Below are positions 1 through 13,335 of a DNA stretch of 64,000 nt, piece after piece. The notes under the pieces are model-generated. The model searched no databases and was not told the DNA's origin. It saw nothing but the letters and a program-made list of their open reading frames with translations. The stretch is from Himantopus leucocephalus (lineage: Eukaryota; Chordata; Aves; Charadriiformes; Recurvirostridae), in the NCBI GenBank assembly GCA_003993805.1, contig RSEF01000001.1, forward strand, positions 186,075,594 through 186,139,593, in the 5' to 3' direction. A program made the position numbers and the translations under genes. The first letter of the stretch is position 1. Each line of letters starts with the position of its first letter.

Positions 1-41
1 CTTCCAACCTTAATGATTCTATGATTCTATGATTCTATGAT
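1..41 (+). mobile_element. CR1 LINE, extreme 3' end
   Basis: The window opens with 'cttccaacct' followed by three to four copies of the octamer ATTCTATG. This is the usual 3' terminus of avian CR1 retrotransposons, which end in short octamer repeats instead of poly-A. Only the last 40 bases are inside the window, so the body of the element lies to the left. Confidence 0.85.
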
Positions 42-1955
42 ATCAAAAAGCTTTCAGATCTGGAAAAATCAATAACTGTAGATAGAGCTGGTAATTTATA
101 TCTAAAAAGTAGGCTTTACAACTATGTAATTCTAAGAACTTTGGGGTTTTTTTTTCTTCTTTTTCTTCCTGTATTCTTTTAGCAGACATGATTAGTATTA
201 AATAGTACAACAACATAATGCCTGTATATAGTGCTAGAACCTTAAATTCTCAAGATAATGGCTACTAAATCTCTCTCTCTTTTTTTTTCTCTGTCATATT
301 TTTATGTAGGTGTCATTGTTGGAGAAATCACTGCACTATCTTCATCTAGTTATTTCACAACATGTTTATGAGGTAAGAGAAGAAGCACTTTATTGATCGG
401 AAAATCAGGATACCAAGAGAAAAATGCCATCTAGGTTGATTAATCCTACTGATAAAATAACAAAATCCTGAGAATAGTTAAGTTCAGGTTTCCTTCATGA
501 TGAATATGAAGAACTGGATTCCCGAGGGAAGAATCTTCAAAAATCAGCTAAGCCGCCAAGTCTCAAACTGAAAAGTAAAATAAAAGTGAAAAGTTCTGCT
601 CAGGAACCTGAGTTGCAAACCTACTTGCAACAAAGGCACGTTCCACCTTTTTCTTCACATTTACTGAGGAGAAAGAATTCACAGTGTAAACTTCACATTA
701 CAAGATTCAGGACACCCATGAAATTGAATTACTGCAGGGAATCTTCAGTTGATTCATTACAGTGACTTCCTATGGTCTTCTCATTTTTGAACAACAGAAG
801 AAGAACAATAGAGAACTTTGGAAAACCTAATCAAAGAAGTATCTCAATATTTTCAAGAAAGAAAAATGAATCAGTTGTAAGACAATAATCTTTCTGAAGT
901 ACAAATTTAGAATCACATGATAAAATCAGCACAGGCAGATAAAGCACTAGAATTATAACGTTTTTACAGCAGTTATCCAAAACACCATGATTTATTTAAG
1001 GTTTCTTTTTCGTTCTTTCACATGCCCTGGAAAGTATTTAATTGGGCAATTCATTGGAATCTCATATAAGGATATGGTCTTATGCTTCCAAGTAACTGTT
1101 ACAAACTTATATTTGATATTGAAATGTTTATCTCATTTTCATTCTTGTGTATGTCAAAGATTGTTTCAAAAGCAATTTTTGCAAGGAATTATATATTCTT
1201 AAGAGCCAACCTTTGACTAAGAATTATGACATCTATTGATTTGGGGGATTGTGAAAGATTGTGGTTTATTCATAAGATAATATTTTATTTGGAGACACTG
1301 CAATTTGTCTACTGAGTCATCAATTCATCCCTATCTTCACAGAAATTAAATTATTTTGGTTTTTTTTATTGAATCATTTTAAGATCTCCAGCTTTGTTAA
1401 TAGATAGTGCAAATGATCTTTATTTGAAAAAGTATGGAAATATCAATAAGGATATAAACAGTATAGTTCTTTAGTAACATCTATACATTTGCTCATTTTA
1501 GCCCATCAAGATAAAGATATGAACATAAAGGGAGTCTTTTCAGCTTATATTTATCAGGTCTTGCTAAACATAAGGAGAATAACAACAAATTTCTACAATT
1601 AACTGCACCGCCAAAAATAAAATAAATAAAGCTAACAGACAGAAGCCCATTTCTTCTCTGAATAAAAGCATATTGTTGTCAAGCTTGAACATGAAAGTGT
1701 TTGTAAAACTATACATTCCACCAGTACAGAGTATGGAAACACTAGCTCCTTTTTGCTTTTTGTAGATCATAAAGAAAAATACAAACCAAAAAACCAAACA
1801 ATAACAACAAAACAACCCCCCCTCCAAACCCATCAGGCCTTACCTCAATTTGAATACGTTTTCCACATTCAGGCTTAAGTAAACATACAAAATTACAAGG
1901 AGACATCTAAATGTCAACATTTAAATTTTGGTTTCTTAAACGGGATTTGAATCCT
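42..1955. other. AT-rich sequence, nothing recognised
   Basis: No repeat family, RNA gene or convincing exon was seen. The open frames here are under 90 codons, have biased F/L/I/K composition and lack flanking splice signals, so they look like chance. Confidence 0.5.
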
Positions 1956-1984
1956 GTGTTTGAGATTGAACAAGACTAATCCCA

Positions 1985-2260
1985 TCTATAAACAATCTCT
2001 CAACAACATCAACAGCCCCCCAACACAGCATGTGATGCACCAGGGCCAGGGGAGTGAGGAACAAGAGCAGACAGAAGCAAAGGCAGAGCTGGAGACAAAA
2101 ATGCCTACAACACAGCTTAGGCAGGCCCTGGGCCTGACCCAGGGCTGTCGTGAGCCCCTGGGGCCATGGGAAGGGTGCGTGTGGGAGGAGGATGCTTTAG
2201 GTGAAGCTTGTCAGAGACATTAAAGCCTACTGGTGTCCTCAGGACCCTGCTGTCCCTATA
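1985..2260. other. GC-rich patch, probably an old unidentified repeat
   Basis: About 270 bases are clearly richer in G and C than their surroundings, with runs such as CCCTGGGCCTGACCCAGGG and GTGTGGGAGGAGGATG. An 87-codon plus-strand frame crosses it but is rich in Q/E/G/P and has no recognisable domain. In bird DNA such islands inside AT-rich introns are often old LTR pieces. I could not match it to the LTR family found elsewhere in this window. Confidence 0.3.
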
Positions 2261-4310
2261 AAAAACAGAAGGCATTTTCTATCTGGAAACAACAAGTAGC
2301 TTGCCACTGATCCCCAAGGGGAAGGCGGGCATTTTATGCTGCTCTAGTACTTACTAGAGATTGATGCACTTCATTTTTTCAACAGCATTAGTTCCTTAGA
2401 CCTAAGCTTGTTGGCTCAATTGTTTTCTGGATGGCTGGAATGGAAGGATTGTAAGTCACAGCTTTTATTTATGGCCTTCTGTATGGATTTGTCTCATATC
2501 TAACTGACATAGACTCTGCTTTCCTTGCAGGTTTCTGAAAATCCATTCCTTAGGCACTTGGCTCGTCTTTATATCATACTGGGAGCCAAAACATTTATTG
2601 GCAGCTGAATTTTCCAGGAAGTAAGCTGGCAACAGATGACATGTTGCTTCTCTAGTTTAGTGGAACTATGCCTAAGCACCTTTAAAAAAACCGGCTTTGT
2701 GTGCTGCTCCTCATCCATAAAATGGAGAAAAAAAGAAAGAATAAGTCCATAAGTTATGTGTAAGATTGCAAGGTTCTCAGATATTGTGGTATACAGGCCA
2801 CAAAGAGATATTTGATAATGAGGAACTATAGAAACATTAGAGATCAAAAACAGCTTTTTAATTGCCAGCCAAGCTGAACACTGAACATACAGGTACTTTG
2901 AACAGTTCCCAGTTACTCATTCAATCAATCAAGTGAAAAACTGTTGAGCAAACCTGAATGCTGAATTAATGTGAGGAAATAATGATTTGCCTATAGACAT
3001 TTTGCAAATAGAAAAGATTAATTAAGCAAGGCATTTATTTCAAATTATTTGCCCAGCTGTTGTTGCTCAGAATTCAGTGGTTTTGTCGTATGTAACTCAG
3101 ATACTTCAATAGAGGTCAGGGAAATGTATATTTTAAATTATGACCCTTCTTGAAGCAGGTGCAATTTAAGAAAAGAAATCATTACACAATGTATAAAATA
3201 GCTAGCCTAGATTACTTGCTGCATAAAAGAAAAAGGTACAAGACTGGCATTTTAAACAAGCAAATAAAAAACTTCTAACAGATTGATCAGAAGAAATTGA
3301 AGACAGCTATATAGCTAATATACATTTTTGTGTATGAAAGGTTCTGGTTTACATGTGTTAGGATATTTTCTAAGGGTAAGTTTCAAGAAAACTATACTTT
3401 GAAATCCAGTGAGTTCCAAAAAGTTCCCTGTGACTCTGACAGAGCACACTTACGCATAAGGATACCTTTGGAGCACAGCAAGGGAGAAAGAAGTATGAGA
3501 CAGACTCACCAGGGTAGTGAACCACGACAGGGGAACAAACAACCCCACTAAGTCCCCTGCTCAGCAAAAAGTCTTGGAGGACAAGGCAAACTTATGCTGG
3601 GTTTCCTACTTAACTGGCAGGAAGCTCTAGCAACCAGTGGCACAACCAGAAGGACACAAAATCAGGAACAAGGCATTATCATGGGCACTGGTATGCAAGG
3701 GCACGCAAAAAGGGCTTGAAGATGGTGAAGTCAGTGTAGTGACATTGTGATGCACTAGGAAAAATGGTACCTTGTCCTGGCTGATTCAGCTACCTCTAGG
3801 GACAGTGAAGTCCTCAACCTAAATGGGCTTCCTGGGATTTATTCAGTTTTCCCAACCTGAGGCTTCAGGGAGTGTTAGAGAAGGCCTTGCTGTGCAAATT
3901 TATGTGAATGTCTTCTATATGGTATTTATGGGTGTGGAGGGAGAAGTAGTTCTCCAAAAAAAAAGTCAGACTAAAGAAAAGGAAAGTATATGTCAAGGGG
4001 TAATGTGTGAAAATGTCCCAAACTCTGTCCTTGCTGAAGCCACAGGAACAGATACATGCAGAACACTGCATTGGCTGAACCTGTCCAAGGCTGCCAGCAC
4101 ACACTAGCATCAACAGTGGAGGGTATACCTTGGAGCATCTCCAAGGCAGTAGTGGCTTCTCTATGCAGACAAAGATTAAAAGATTATATGTACACATTTA
4201 TTAACCAAAAGACCCCTTAAGGGACTTTCCAAACACCTGCCAAGAAGCCACTTGTGCCTTAGTATGACCCTCTGTTCCTGAGTAAACAGCTGGGGTTTGT
4301 GTCCCAGCTG
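2261..4310. other. No recognisable feature
   Basis: Ordinary AT-rich sequence. Overlapping short frames on both strands near 3.4 and 3.9-4.2 kb shadow each other, and neither shows a domain or a good splice pair. Confidence 0.5.
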
Positions 4311-4315
4311 TGCCC

Positions 4316-4402
4316 AGAGAGGCTGTGGAAGGCCCTGGGTGATCTGATCTAACTCAGAAACAAGCTGTGAGCAGGGGTTGGACTAGCTGAGATCTAGCAG
4401 CT
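4316..4402 (+). mobile_element. CR1 3' end remnant, old
   Basis: The segment reads 'gaggctgtgga...ggccctgggtgatctgatct...gagcaggggttggactagctgagatct'. This follows the order of the CR1 3' region (gaggctgtggag, ggccctgggcaacctgctct, gagcagggggttggactagatgatct) with many changes. The final octamers are lost. Heavy divergence marks it as an old insertion. Confidence 0.6.
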
Positions 4403-6568
4403 GGTTCTAATGAAAATTCTTCAACAATGCTATTAATATCCTGAATCGAGCTTTTGCTGACAGATTATAACTTTCCCAGTATAGCAAAAATTTCTTTGGC
4501 TTTAGTATTTACGTGCTGCTTACAAACATCTAAGTGCTGAGGCCCCAGTGATCTCTGGCATGCATGTACATAAACCCATTCTTAAAATAAAGACAGATTA
4601 TTTTGGCTCTTTGGAGGTGAAACATGGATGAAGAAGCAAAACCCATTACTTCCAGTTTGAAAGAACAGAGACTTTTTTTACACACATATATCCTTTTACT
4701 CATATTCCAGTATTCATGTGTAAGTTATGCTGCTCAGTTTCTTTATCTATAAAGCCAGCATGCAGATAGTAGATGTCATGAAGAGTGTTATATTGGACTT
4801 TTGCACAAAAGATCTATTTAATTTTCACAACAAAGTATGCATGAAAGCAGTAAAATATTGGTGACTTTATTCTCTGGATAGAAGGAAATTGTACCAATCC
4901 ATTCATTGATGAAGTCAGCTGAAGACCTTTGGTAGCTATTGAAATGCCAGTGAAAACACTGTAATAAAAGACATACTTCTGGTTTTATGCTGCTTGATGG
5001 TTTTTTTCACGTAAGAATGCTAGTGAAAATAGAAAATGCTATAGGCCAACAGAGTGTTTTGTAACTAAATAAAAATAACAAATCAAGTGAGCTGTAAAAG
5101 ACTTAGGTAAGTTAAGAGAAACAGTATATTAGAAGACTATTCTGTGCTAATCGATAAGGTAATTTAATTAAACCATAAACTTTCTAATAATAGACAAAAG
5201 GAATTGGAAAGTAGCTCAAAAAGTAAAAGCTTCATCAGTGAATACAAAACCTGGTACAGAACTAGGAGAAAAAGTATATTGAAGTGCCTTGTTAGGGTTT
5301 GAAAAATATGGCAAAGCTCCATGTCTGCTAGCTTGGTCCTAATCATATCATTNTGTCTGCTAGCTTGGTCCTAATCATAACATTTTAATTTCTGAGAAAG
5401 TCACTTTTAATATGACTTTGCATTCATCCATTTCATCAGAAATTGTGAATTTTCAAATGGAAAAAATATATTGACTTAGTATCGGTATCAGGGTTCATAT
5501 TAAAGGCTTTAATTCCCTTTTCTGTGTTAGTTAAATATTTTCTGATTGTACCAGGGACACACTTCTGTTAAAATCAATCTTATGATTACATATTTGGTAA
5601 AATTTTGTGACTGAGGACCTTAAATAATATTCAGACTTTCTTCCATTAAAGTAACCAAGAAAAATAAAACACAAGTGAATAAATTTCTTTAAAGAAAAAT
5701 TCCCATGTTTGTCTGATTTATTCACAATACATAATTTGATCAGTTATGTTTAATTTTAGGAGCTCAGCCTGAAGGATGTAGGATAAATCTAGTTTGCAAT
5801 CATGTTACTGTTTACTATAATGTCCTGGGCATAATTTGGAAAAAGCTATATTTTAGTGGTGTGTAATATTTTAGAAAACAACAAATCATCTTTTTACGGT
5901 GATACTTTATAAAGCATGGAATTGTATTCTTTGGAGTTTGCAAGTCTGAGAGAAGCTTATCAAGAATAATGATATATTCTTGCTTAGGTATCAGATTCTA
6001 CACACATTTGATTTGCACTGGGTGTCACCTCCACTTTATTGTAAGTTGTATACATGTTTGAAGAGTATTCAAAGGCAACTAATAAGATTAGAGGCAATCA
6101 GAATTGGTTATTTCTGAACTGAAGACCAACAACCCTGAAATCTTGTGAATCAGTAGATAATAACAGCGTAGAAATACATTTTATATTCTCCCGCATCATT
6201 CCCTGCATTCTGTGCTTCTAGAGGAGCTGAGAAGGCAAAGAAGAGAGACTGAAGAAGGGGAAAGGTTGTGAAGGATGGCCAGGGTGAAATTCCTTGGGAG
6301 AAGTGTAAATGTTGTCTGAACACACATGTTTCAACGAACACAAGAACAATGTGCTGTTTTAAACTAGCTTAAAAAAAAAGCAGATTTTTGTCATTTGTTT
6401 TTTTTTGTGTGTGTGTGTTGGGTTTTTTGGTTTGGTTTGGTTTTTAGTTAAAACAAGTTTTAATTAGAGTATACAAAGTTTCAATACCAGTTAGGATGAA
6501 ATAAACTGGCACCGTCACTAAACAAGTATCCCTCATTCTCCCAGTTGCACGCCTCTAGCTTGTGTCAC
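4403..6568. other. AT-rich, no gene seen; contains one false-duplication point
   Basis: Apart from the duplicated 31-base block around the N at 5353 and a short GT/GGTTT-rich run near 6403-6447, nothing was recognised. Confidence 0.5.
5322..5384. repeat. 31-base near-duplication around a single N
   Basis: Bases 5322-5352 and 5354-5384 are the same 31 bases with one difference (cataTcatt against cataAcatt), separated by one N at 5353. This has the form of two overlapping contig ends placed next to each other. It is best read as an assembly artefact, not a tandem repeat in the genome. Confidence 0.85.
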
Positions 6569-6863
6569 CTTCTAACTGCAAACACTGAAGTTCGCGTAGC
6601 TGGATGATGAACTGATCTGGTTAAAAATATTTTGTCCAGCTTCCTGAACCGTTCCCCAGGGATCACTTGTCTCAGCAGCAGCTTAAATTCAGGAAATGAA
6701 AGGTGCATATCCATAATCATTGCAACAAATCTAAATTGATGCTGCTGTGATCTCAGTTGCCTTTTCCATCCCCAGCTGTGCACTCTACTGCATTGTTCTG
6801 GCACTATGTCTTCTGTAATCATGTATTGAAACATTACGGGGGCTGGAATGGATGAAAATTCAC
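6569..6863 (-). CDS. Candidate internal coding exon, unidentified gene
   Basis: A 295-base open segment on the minus strand. Upstream is a textbook acceptor: more than 30 pyrimidine-rich bases ending in cttcttttgccag at 6864-6905. Downstream is a plausible donor, AAG|gtgaca, at 6568, and the frame's first stop lies inside that donor, as expected when an exon is read into its intron. The frame holds two bases, 97 codons and two bases. The peptide is balanced, with W, H, M and charged residues (for example ITEDIVPEQCSRVHSWGW near its start and FPEFKLLLRQVIPGERF further on), unlike the low-complexity chance frames nearby. Its entry phase matches the exit phase of the candidate exon at 8543-8610. 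I do not recognise the protein. It could still be a chance open frame beside a pyrimidine tract. Confidence 0.35.
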
Positions 6864-8096
6864 CTGGCAAAAGAAGAAATTAAAAAAAAAAAAGAGAGAA
6901 AAAAGGTGTTAGTCCTTAGCTGGATCAGCTCCCCGAAGGGTTTTATGATGTGGCTACTCAAGCCCTCAGATAGTACAAGTTAGGGAGAAGGGATAGGTAA
7001 GCAATAAGTAGTGAGAAAAAAATAGGACCATGACAGGCTAGAGAGGATTACATTGTTGGAGCAGCACGCTTCATGCTTTTTAGTTCTGTGGATAAAAGAA
7101 AGGTAGATTTTAGATAAAAACACTACAGTATAAATACGTCAGAATTTTTCTTTCTTTTCTATGACATCTCTGCCTAAAAATGGAAAATGTAGGTGTGATA
7201 CTGGGCATCAGCAGATACACTGATATCAACAGATATATCCGCCAGTTTAAAAGGGTGGCAAAACGCTCTGTGTTGAATCAGAGCACCATGATGCTGCTTA
7301 CACTAGCAGCAAAATTCCACACCACCAAGGAGTTAGATTATCAGTTCAGGTTCAACGTTGTTATTTTTTACCTGGGCCCTTATACAAACCAAAACATCCT
7401 AAGTCTTCATTTCATCAAACTATAAAAAGGAACAATATTTGAACTCTCTTCCCTTGCAAGGTAAAAAACTCCTGGCAAAACAACACGCTGGCCATTTATG
7501 TTTTCCTAGAGCAATGCCAGTTTTTACCAGCTTCAGGCACGAGGAGAGAAAAATCCCGGCTCACTTTTAGTTTTGGATCACCTCTGCACTGTAATGAACT
7601 CGCCAGACTGCTTACAGCAGCTTTGGGGCTAGTTTGTGCTGGCTGTGGGAACAGCATCACTAAAACCTGGCCCTCCATCTTCTAATAAAACTAAAGCTTC
7701 ATGATCATTTTCCTGTTGCAGTGGCTGCATCAAGTCGCAGAGCAAAAAGAAAATGTACTGTCGAAAAAGGACAGGCACGGAAATATTGCCTGTATTCTTC
7801 AGTGCATTTCTACTACCCATTATCTGCTTAATTATCAATTACTTTCTGCTCATTCCAGTGACTATATCAGCTGCACAGAGTGGTAGGAGAAGTGAGCATC
7901 CCAAAATGATGTTAAGTAGGTAAGCTAAACTGCAATACTGCATTAAATATTTCCTATTTAGACAAGAATATGGCTGCATTTGATCTCACTGAAGTCCCCA
8001 AACTCTCCCTTTACAGAGGCTTACCCAGGCTCTAAATCAAGGAAGCTGAGGACATGTTACTTTCTAACAATCTGTTCCTTCAAGTTAAAAACAGCT
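6864..8096. other. Presumed intron or spacer, nothing certain
   Basis: Near 7.5-7.9 kb on the minus strand there is a good-looking acceptor (cttctcctaccactctgtgcag, at 7874-7895) followed by protein-like stretches. However, all three frames after it hit stops within 11 codons, and the longer open stretches change frame near 7.67 kb. No exon is called here. Confidence 0.4.
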
Positions 8097-8213
8097 GAAC
8101 ATGATCTTGCTAGCTCCCAGTGTGGTGCTGTGGCTGAAAGGGCTAATGTGATTCTTGGCTGCATAATCAGGGGAATACTCAGCTGGAGTAGGGAGGTTAT
8201 ATTACCAACATAA
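8097..8213 (+). mobile_element. CR1 LINE ORF2 fragment
   Basis: The plus-strand frame reads AERANVILGCIIRGILSWSREVILP. This matches the CR1 ORF2 region after the reverse transcriptase core (typically AKRANRILGCIKRSI..SREVILPLYSAL). Only about 115 bases remain, ending abruptly at 'attaccaac', so it is a short internal scrap of a decayed insertion with no 3' tail. Confidence 0.8.
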
Positions 8214-8542
8214 CAGCATAAATGTTTATGTTTACTCTGGGGCTTGAGGTACAAACTGTAGTATACACATCCCCTAGAGAGGCAGCTATTCTCCATGACT
8301 GCAATGTTTAAAAGAATGGTAAGAAAAGACAACTATTTACCACAGTGGGAAGAAAACAACTCGCATGGATTTAGGTGCCAAACAATAGATGCTAAGATCT
8401 GAAAATACTGGCTTCTGCAACGTTTTTGTTAGCCTCGTGTCACACATACAAGCTTTTCCTACAGCAATTTGAATAATGGATGAGGAACAAAGAATATGTG
8501 TATAGTAAGAAATGTACATTTCTTTACTGTATTTGGACTTAC

Positions 8543-8610
8543 TGCTCTCCTTAGCCTTCTTAAAAAAGGTTTTACACACAACAGTTAGCTTAGAAATGCT
8601 TGGCAGATGT
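8543..8610 (-). CDS. Candidate 68-base coding exon, unidentified gene
   Basis: On the minus strand a strong pyrimidine tract (cagtcttcttctcctttctgtg) ends in taattag at 8611-8614. A donor with a perfect intronic consensus, A|gtaagt, follows at 8542. Between them are 1 + 22 codons + 1 bases, open in the frame that continues from the candidate exon at 11105-11155 and leads into 6569-6863. The 22 codons read HLPSISKLTVVCKTF and then a lysine-rich stretch. The open frame continues past the donor, so the exon end rests on the splice consensus alone. The protein is not recognised. Confidence 0.3.
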
Positions 8611-11104
8611 CTAATTACACAGAAAGGAGAAGAAGACTGAACACTGATATATTTAGATACAGATGTGTGTAAAGAAATACAGAACATGCAGAGTCCACAA
8701 GTCTACTTCAAGGTTCTCTTCGTGTCCACTTCCCTTTATCCCACTAGGAAGAAGCACTATATTCTTCTGGTCGTGGTAACAATGCCAAACTTTTACATCA
8801 GCTTTTCATCATTGGACTGTATTTACAGACGGAAAAAAAAAACCAAGCCACAGTGAGGGAACCACTTGCTGCAGGCCATTCAGCTGGGCAATGAATGATG
8901 ATGGAAATACCCAGAAATCCCAATCTTGTTTTCCCAGGCTAATTCCTACCCAATAGACCATACTGTTTCTGTGAGATCACAAGTGCATTTTGTCTTTGAA
9001 GCATGTTACCCATTACCTTTGAAGGGGCTCCTTTTAATAAAATACAAATCAAATACATCTAAAATAAATCAAACACAGCAAGGCTTTGAACCAGATCCCG
9101 AGAGGTCCTGATAACATACTCTGCATTTAAAAATGTGCTGATAACACTCTACATTTACAAATGCCGCTGATCTCAATGGAAGTTAAGGATGCTCTGGATC
9201 TCACTTAGGATTTGAATCCAAAGAACAAAGCTGAAATAAAATTACACATAGGGCACCAAGGTGAAAGGTGGAAATACACTGTGAGCGTATTCTGCCCCTT
9301 ATATTGAAAACAGTGGTTGGCCACAGGCACAGTCTGAGTGCCTCATCTTTTAACTGTAAAGAGGGAAAATTTGGGCCCTCAGGCTTCCTATTCTTATAAG
9401 TCAAAGATGCTAATGATGTGTCTGCCTACAAATGTGACAAAGAGTGCCACTGCTGAGACCCTTTCTTTGAAGCAAAGTACAATTCTAAAACTTTCATTTT
9501 GTCATTGAAAATCCCCGCTAAAGCTCTGACATCTTTTCTGACCTCACATAAAGTGTTATAATGTAATGCTAGTGGGAGCACCAGAAGTTCAAAATCCACT
9601 AAACCCGATGAAAGAGTTAACACAATAATCACTTTTAAAATTAAAAAGAACTTAATCACAATACCTCAAAACCCAAATATGCCATTTACCCCCCCTTTAT
9701 AAATCAGCCTTATAATTAGTCTATTAAGTAACATTTAAAATGGACATCTGAACATGCTTCAGTAGATACTGGAAGATCCCAAGATGCTTTGCTGAAATTT
9801 TAAATGCCTTTAGCTTGGACCACAATAAGCAGAGATGATTGCCAAATTGAAGGCTTTGTTTACAGCTACCTCACTGAACACCTTTTAGAAAAAGAACATT
9901 TCTGAAGAAGGATTGTAAATTAGATGATAGCAGGGTTCTGAACGTGCAGTTCAATGTCAAGACGTTACATCAGCCAAAGCAATTTGAGCAGGTATTCATC
10001 TTTTTCTTTCAAACATGTACCATTTATACCTGGCAAACAAGGTTATTGGCTTAATGAAATACTCATTGCAATAGAAAATATGGTATTGAATCATCTGATG
10101 ATTTCGGTGTTCACCTTATATTACAAAAGGTTTTAAAAGATGAAGAACAAAATTTGCACTGAAAGATGACAGTAAGAGATGCGAAACCACCAATTTTCTA
10201 CCCCACATTTGGGCAATTTAAAAATGAAAATAATAGCCTCATTAACTGTCAGTCTTCACAGGCATGAAATTCTTGTTAAAGATCTGTATCCCCTGCGCAC
10301 GTTATCAAGAATACAAGCCACCAGGAATTACAATTCTGCCTAATTTAAAATCTTTGTGTCAAAAGAAGAAATGAAATATTGGATATGACAGAGGTGAATG
10401 AAGCTGTCGTTCTTTTAATTTTATTTAACTCACCGTAACAATCTCTCTCACCCTGTGTTGTTATGCCTCTACATTTTTCTTATCCAACAGCACCACCAAG
10501 TGCCACTAAAGATTTCAGTGTTGGTCATTTTTTTCCCACTCACCAAAACCTTCTTTTTTTTTAATAATTAAATCAGAAGTCAAATGCTGAAAAAGTTAAT
10601 TATTATTAAGGATGCAAATAAACCTAATACCAGTGGATCTGTGATTTCTAGAGCTTCAGTCCACAGTCTTTGAAAGAATTTCCTGATATTAAGATACAAA
10701 GATGTCTTTTATATATGAATATGCAAGAAATAACTCTCTACATTAAAATCAGTATATTTATATATTTACATATTTACATATTTAAACTGGTATTTAGTGT
10801 CACAAAAATAAGGACATGCTCCACCTCATCCTGTCTCCCATTCGGTTGTCTGCTTTATGGCTAGGCTGTACTGCAAACTGTTTCTGGGAGCATGACTAAA
10901 GGAATACAAAGCCATTTAGTGCACTTGGTCTCATAGGCTTCAAGCAGCTCCAGAGGATTCTTTCTAGTTGCCTTGATGCTAATGTTTGCTGGCTCATTTC
11001 AGTGTGTGAGTTGCTCCACAGGCATAGGGTGACCCACAATGGACACTGCAGAGACTGAGAAAGGCATTGGGTCTTTTGAGCTGCTACTAGTTGTGTAACT
11101 TTAC
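8611..11104. other. AT-rich, no feature recognised
   Basis: Short tandem A/T motifs occur at about 10748-10786 (repeats of TATATTTACA type). Frames here are short and unsupported. Confidence 0.5.
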
Positions 11105-11155
11105 CTGTGTTCAGCATCAAAGTGCAATCTTCCACTGCTATAACCCACGCAAATT
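11105..11155 (-). CDS. Candidate 51-base coding exon, unidentified gene
   Basis: This has the best splice signals in the window. The acceptor is aaacatttcttttactgcag (11156-11175) and the donor is CACAG|gtaaagtt (11097-11104). The segment is 51 bases, a multiple of three. It is open as 1 + 16 codons + 2, with ICVGYSSGRLHFDAEH as the 16 residues, and the stop TAA falls within the donor. A second frame (2 + 16 codons + 1) is also open. The first frame accepts the exit phase of 14538-14641 and supplies the entry phase of 8543-8610. The product is unknown. Because it is so short, an RNA or cross-species alignment would be needed to be sure. Confidence 0.35.
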
Positions 11156-12668
11156 CTGCAGTAAAAGAAATGTTTAATCTCTAATTGCTGCTTTAAAAGA
11201 GTGTTTGTAATTGCTTTGGTAATGGTTTTTAAGATTAGGGATGAGGTACATGTGCCCTGTGGAATGTAAGATCTCTCTAGCATTTCTCATTGACAAGCTA
11301 TTAGTAGCATCTCATCTGAATGCAGCATTTCGGACCTCCAATCTGAGGTACTTCATTCTGTCCATCCCCTGTGCAGGGAGCCTACACTGAGTCTTCAGTC
11401 TATTAGCCAAGAGCCAAAACCTTTTACTGGCTTTTGCATGCTCTCTCTCCAGCCTAATGAATATTTACCCGGACTATGCACACTGGAACAGATTGAGCAG
11501 GACAGACTGAAATTACCCCATTGCAGAGCATGCCCTAATTTAGTGCATTCACATGGGAAGTGTGGGTTAGAATCCCCAGAGGCAAAGACAGGAATTGAAT
11601 CTTGGTTTCCTATATCCTGAATGAATTATTTAATCACTGAGCAACCACAAAGGAGCAGGGCTGAGGTTTGTGCTAGCTTAAATCCAGTAGATATTTTTTG
11701 AGAGTATCTACCAAATGAGACTTAGAAACAGAGATGATTTGTGGATATGTCAGGTACTAAAAAAGGAACTAAGAGTCTCTGAGTACTTCCAAGACAGAGG
11801 CATTTCTGTGCATGCTTGCTAGAACTTTATTCAGAAATTACATACAAATAAAGAGTGATCGGAGCAATATAGCAGTTTGGACTGAATTTTGGACTTGGAC
11901 ATCTAAAATGTGAGCCAAGGAAGACTAAGACAACTAAATAATTTTATGTCTTAATATTTTTTGATATACACCAGGAGTATGAGACCAGAATTAATATCTG
12001 GGGATGCTTTTGATGCTGTATATAGTGAATTGTGTTTCCCTTAGTTCTGGGAAGTTCAGAAATCTCTCCTTTTCCTCCTCTTTTACTCCATCCATTAAAA
12101 AGATCGTTGACTATAATTTAATTAAATTTTATCTTTTCAAATTTTTAAGTGCAGGTATGTCATAGAATTTTATTAAAATAAATGGTAAATGCCCAACGAA
12201 AAATACAAACTAGAACTTTTCTTGCTTAGTTGTTCTTAATAAATAGTTCCCTTAAACTGTGTGGCTTGAGTTAACATGCTTTGGGTCAGGAACTCTGAGG
12301 AACTTGCCAACTGTGTCACAACTGTTCTTATTTAACAACTTCATTAGAGGACTTAGGAGGGAACAAATATTATGTTAATACTATTTGCAGATTTCAGTTA
12401 TTCAGGGGACCTTTCAAACTCTAACAAGGACATAAATATAACAAAAGTCAAGCTAGAAAATTCAAATAAATGGATATACAAATTAAAATGAGATTTTGAA
12501 AGAGAAAAAAAGTAAGCTATGACATCTAAGGAAAAATGAAACTCTTACTTGGCACTCAACAGGAGGGCTAAAACATGAAAGTTAAATAAATCAGGGAGTG
12601 ATGGTAGACAAAAGGTTGCATATTAATTTATAGTGCAACATGACAAAAAGCAAGTGTAGTGTAATTTA
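11156..12668. other. AT-rich, no feature recognised
   Basis: No repeat family, RNA gene or splice-flanked frame was noted. Confidence 0.5.
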
Positions 12669-12773
12669 TAATAGTATATAAAAGAAACATTGAGTCACAA
12701 AACACAGAAATGACAATTCCNTAATAGTATATAAAAGAAACATTGAGTCACAAAACACAGAAATGATGATTCA
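12669..12773. repeat. 52-base near-duplication around a single N
   Basis: Bases 12669-12720 and 12722-12773 share the same 52-base sequence, with three differences in the last ten bases. A lone N at 12721 separates them. The pattern is that of an unmerged contig overlap. Confidence 0.85.
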
Positions 12774-13335
12774 TCTGTGTTATTTCATTTGGGAGACCCG
12801 GTCTGAGTCTGGGGTAAACCAGAATAGAAACAATATTAGAAACCAATATAGAAACAATACTAGAATAAAAAGTTAAAAAAACAATAAATGCGTGACTCAT
12901 TTTTCATGACACTCTATAGTGCAGAGAAATCTGCACTGTATTAATAACCAGCAGTTCTTTTACATATTTGCACTGGCTTTTAGAGTCAAGTGGCACTATC
13001 TGCTCACATCTATTCTTCAGCTGTGGTCTCCCAGATGGGGCTCAACATCATTCATGGAAGACCAGTAACTACAGACTGCTCCTAGTAGTCACAATGGATG
13101 TGATTTCCTGTGCAGTGATATGGACACATTGTAGGCTCTGCCACTTGTTTGCAGAGAACGAAAACAGATCCGTGTATCTTGTAGACATAGCATTACATGA
13201 CCAAAGTCTTCTGCCTTTTCTTATTTACCATTACGGACATACTTTAGCTAAATCTACATTGCTAAGTGCATTGGATCCAGGGAGTGGCCCGCAGCTCTAG
13301 GACAAGTGATGAGAAGTAGCTTGCAATGACTGTGT

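Noticed and set aside
2569..2847. Minus-strand 92-codon frame with an upstream pyrimidine tract and an internal AATAAA
   Set aside because: As a last exon its entry phase does not fit the exit of 6569-6863, and composition is not convincing.
7496..7895. Minus-strand protein-like stretches after an excellent acceptor at 7874-7895
   Set aside because: All frames after the acceptor meet a stop within 11 codons, the longer stretches change frame near 7.67 kb, and the exon chain already joins in phase without it.
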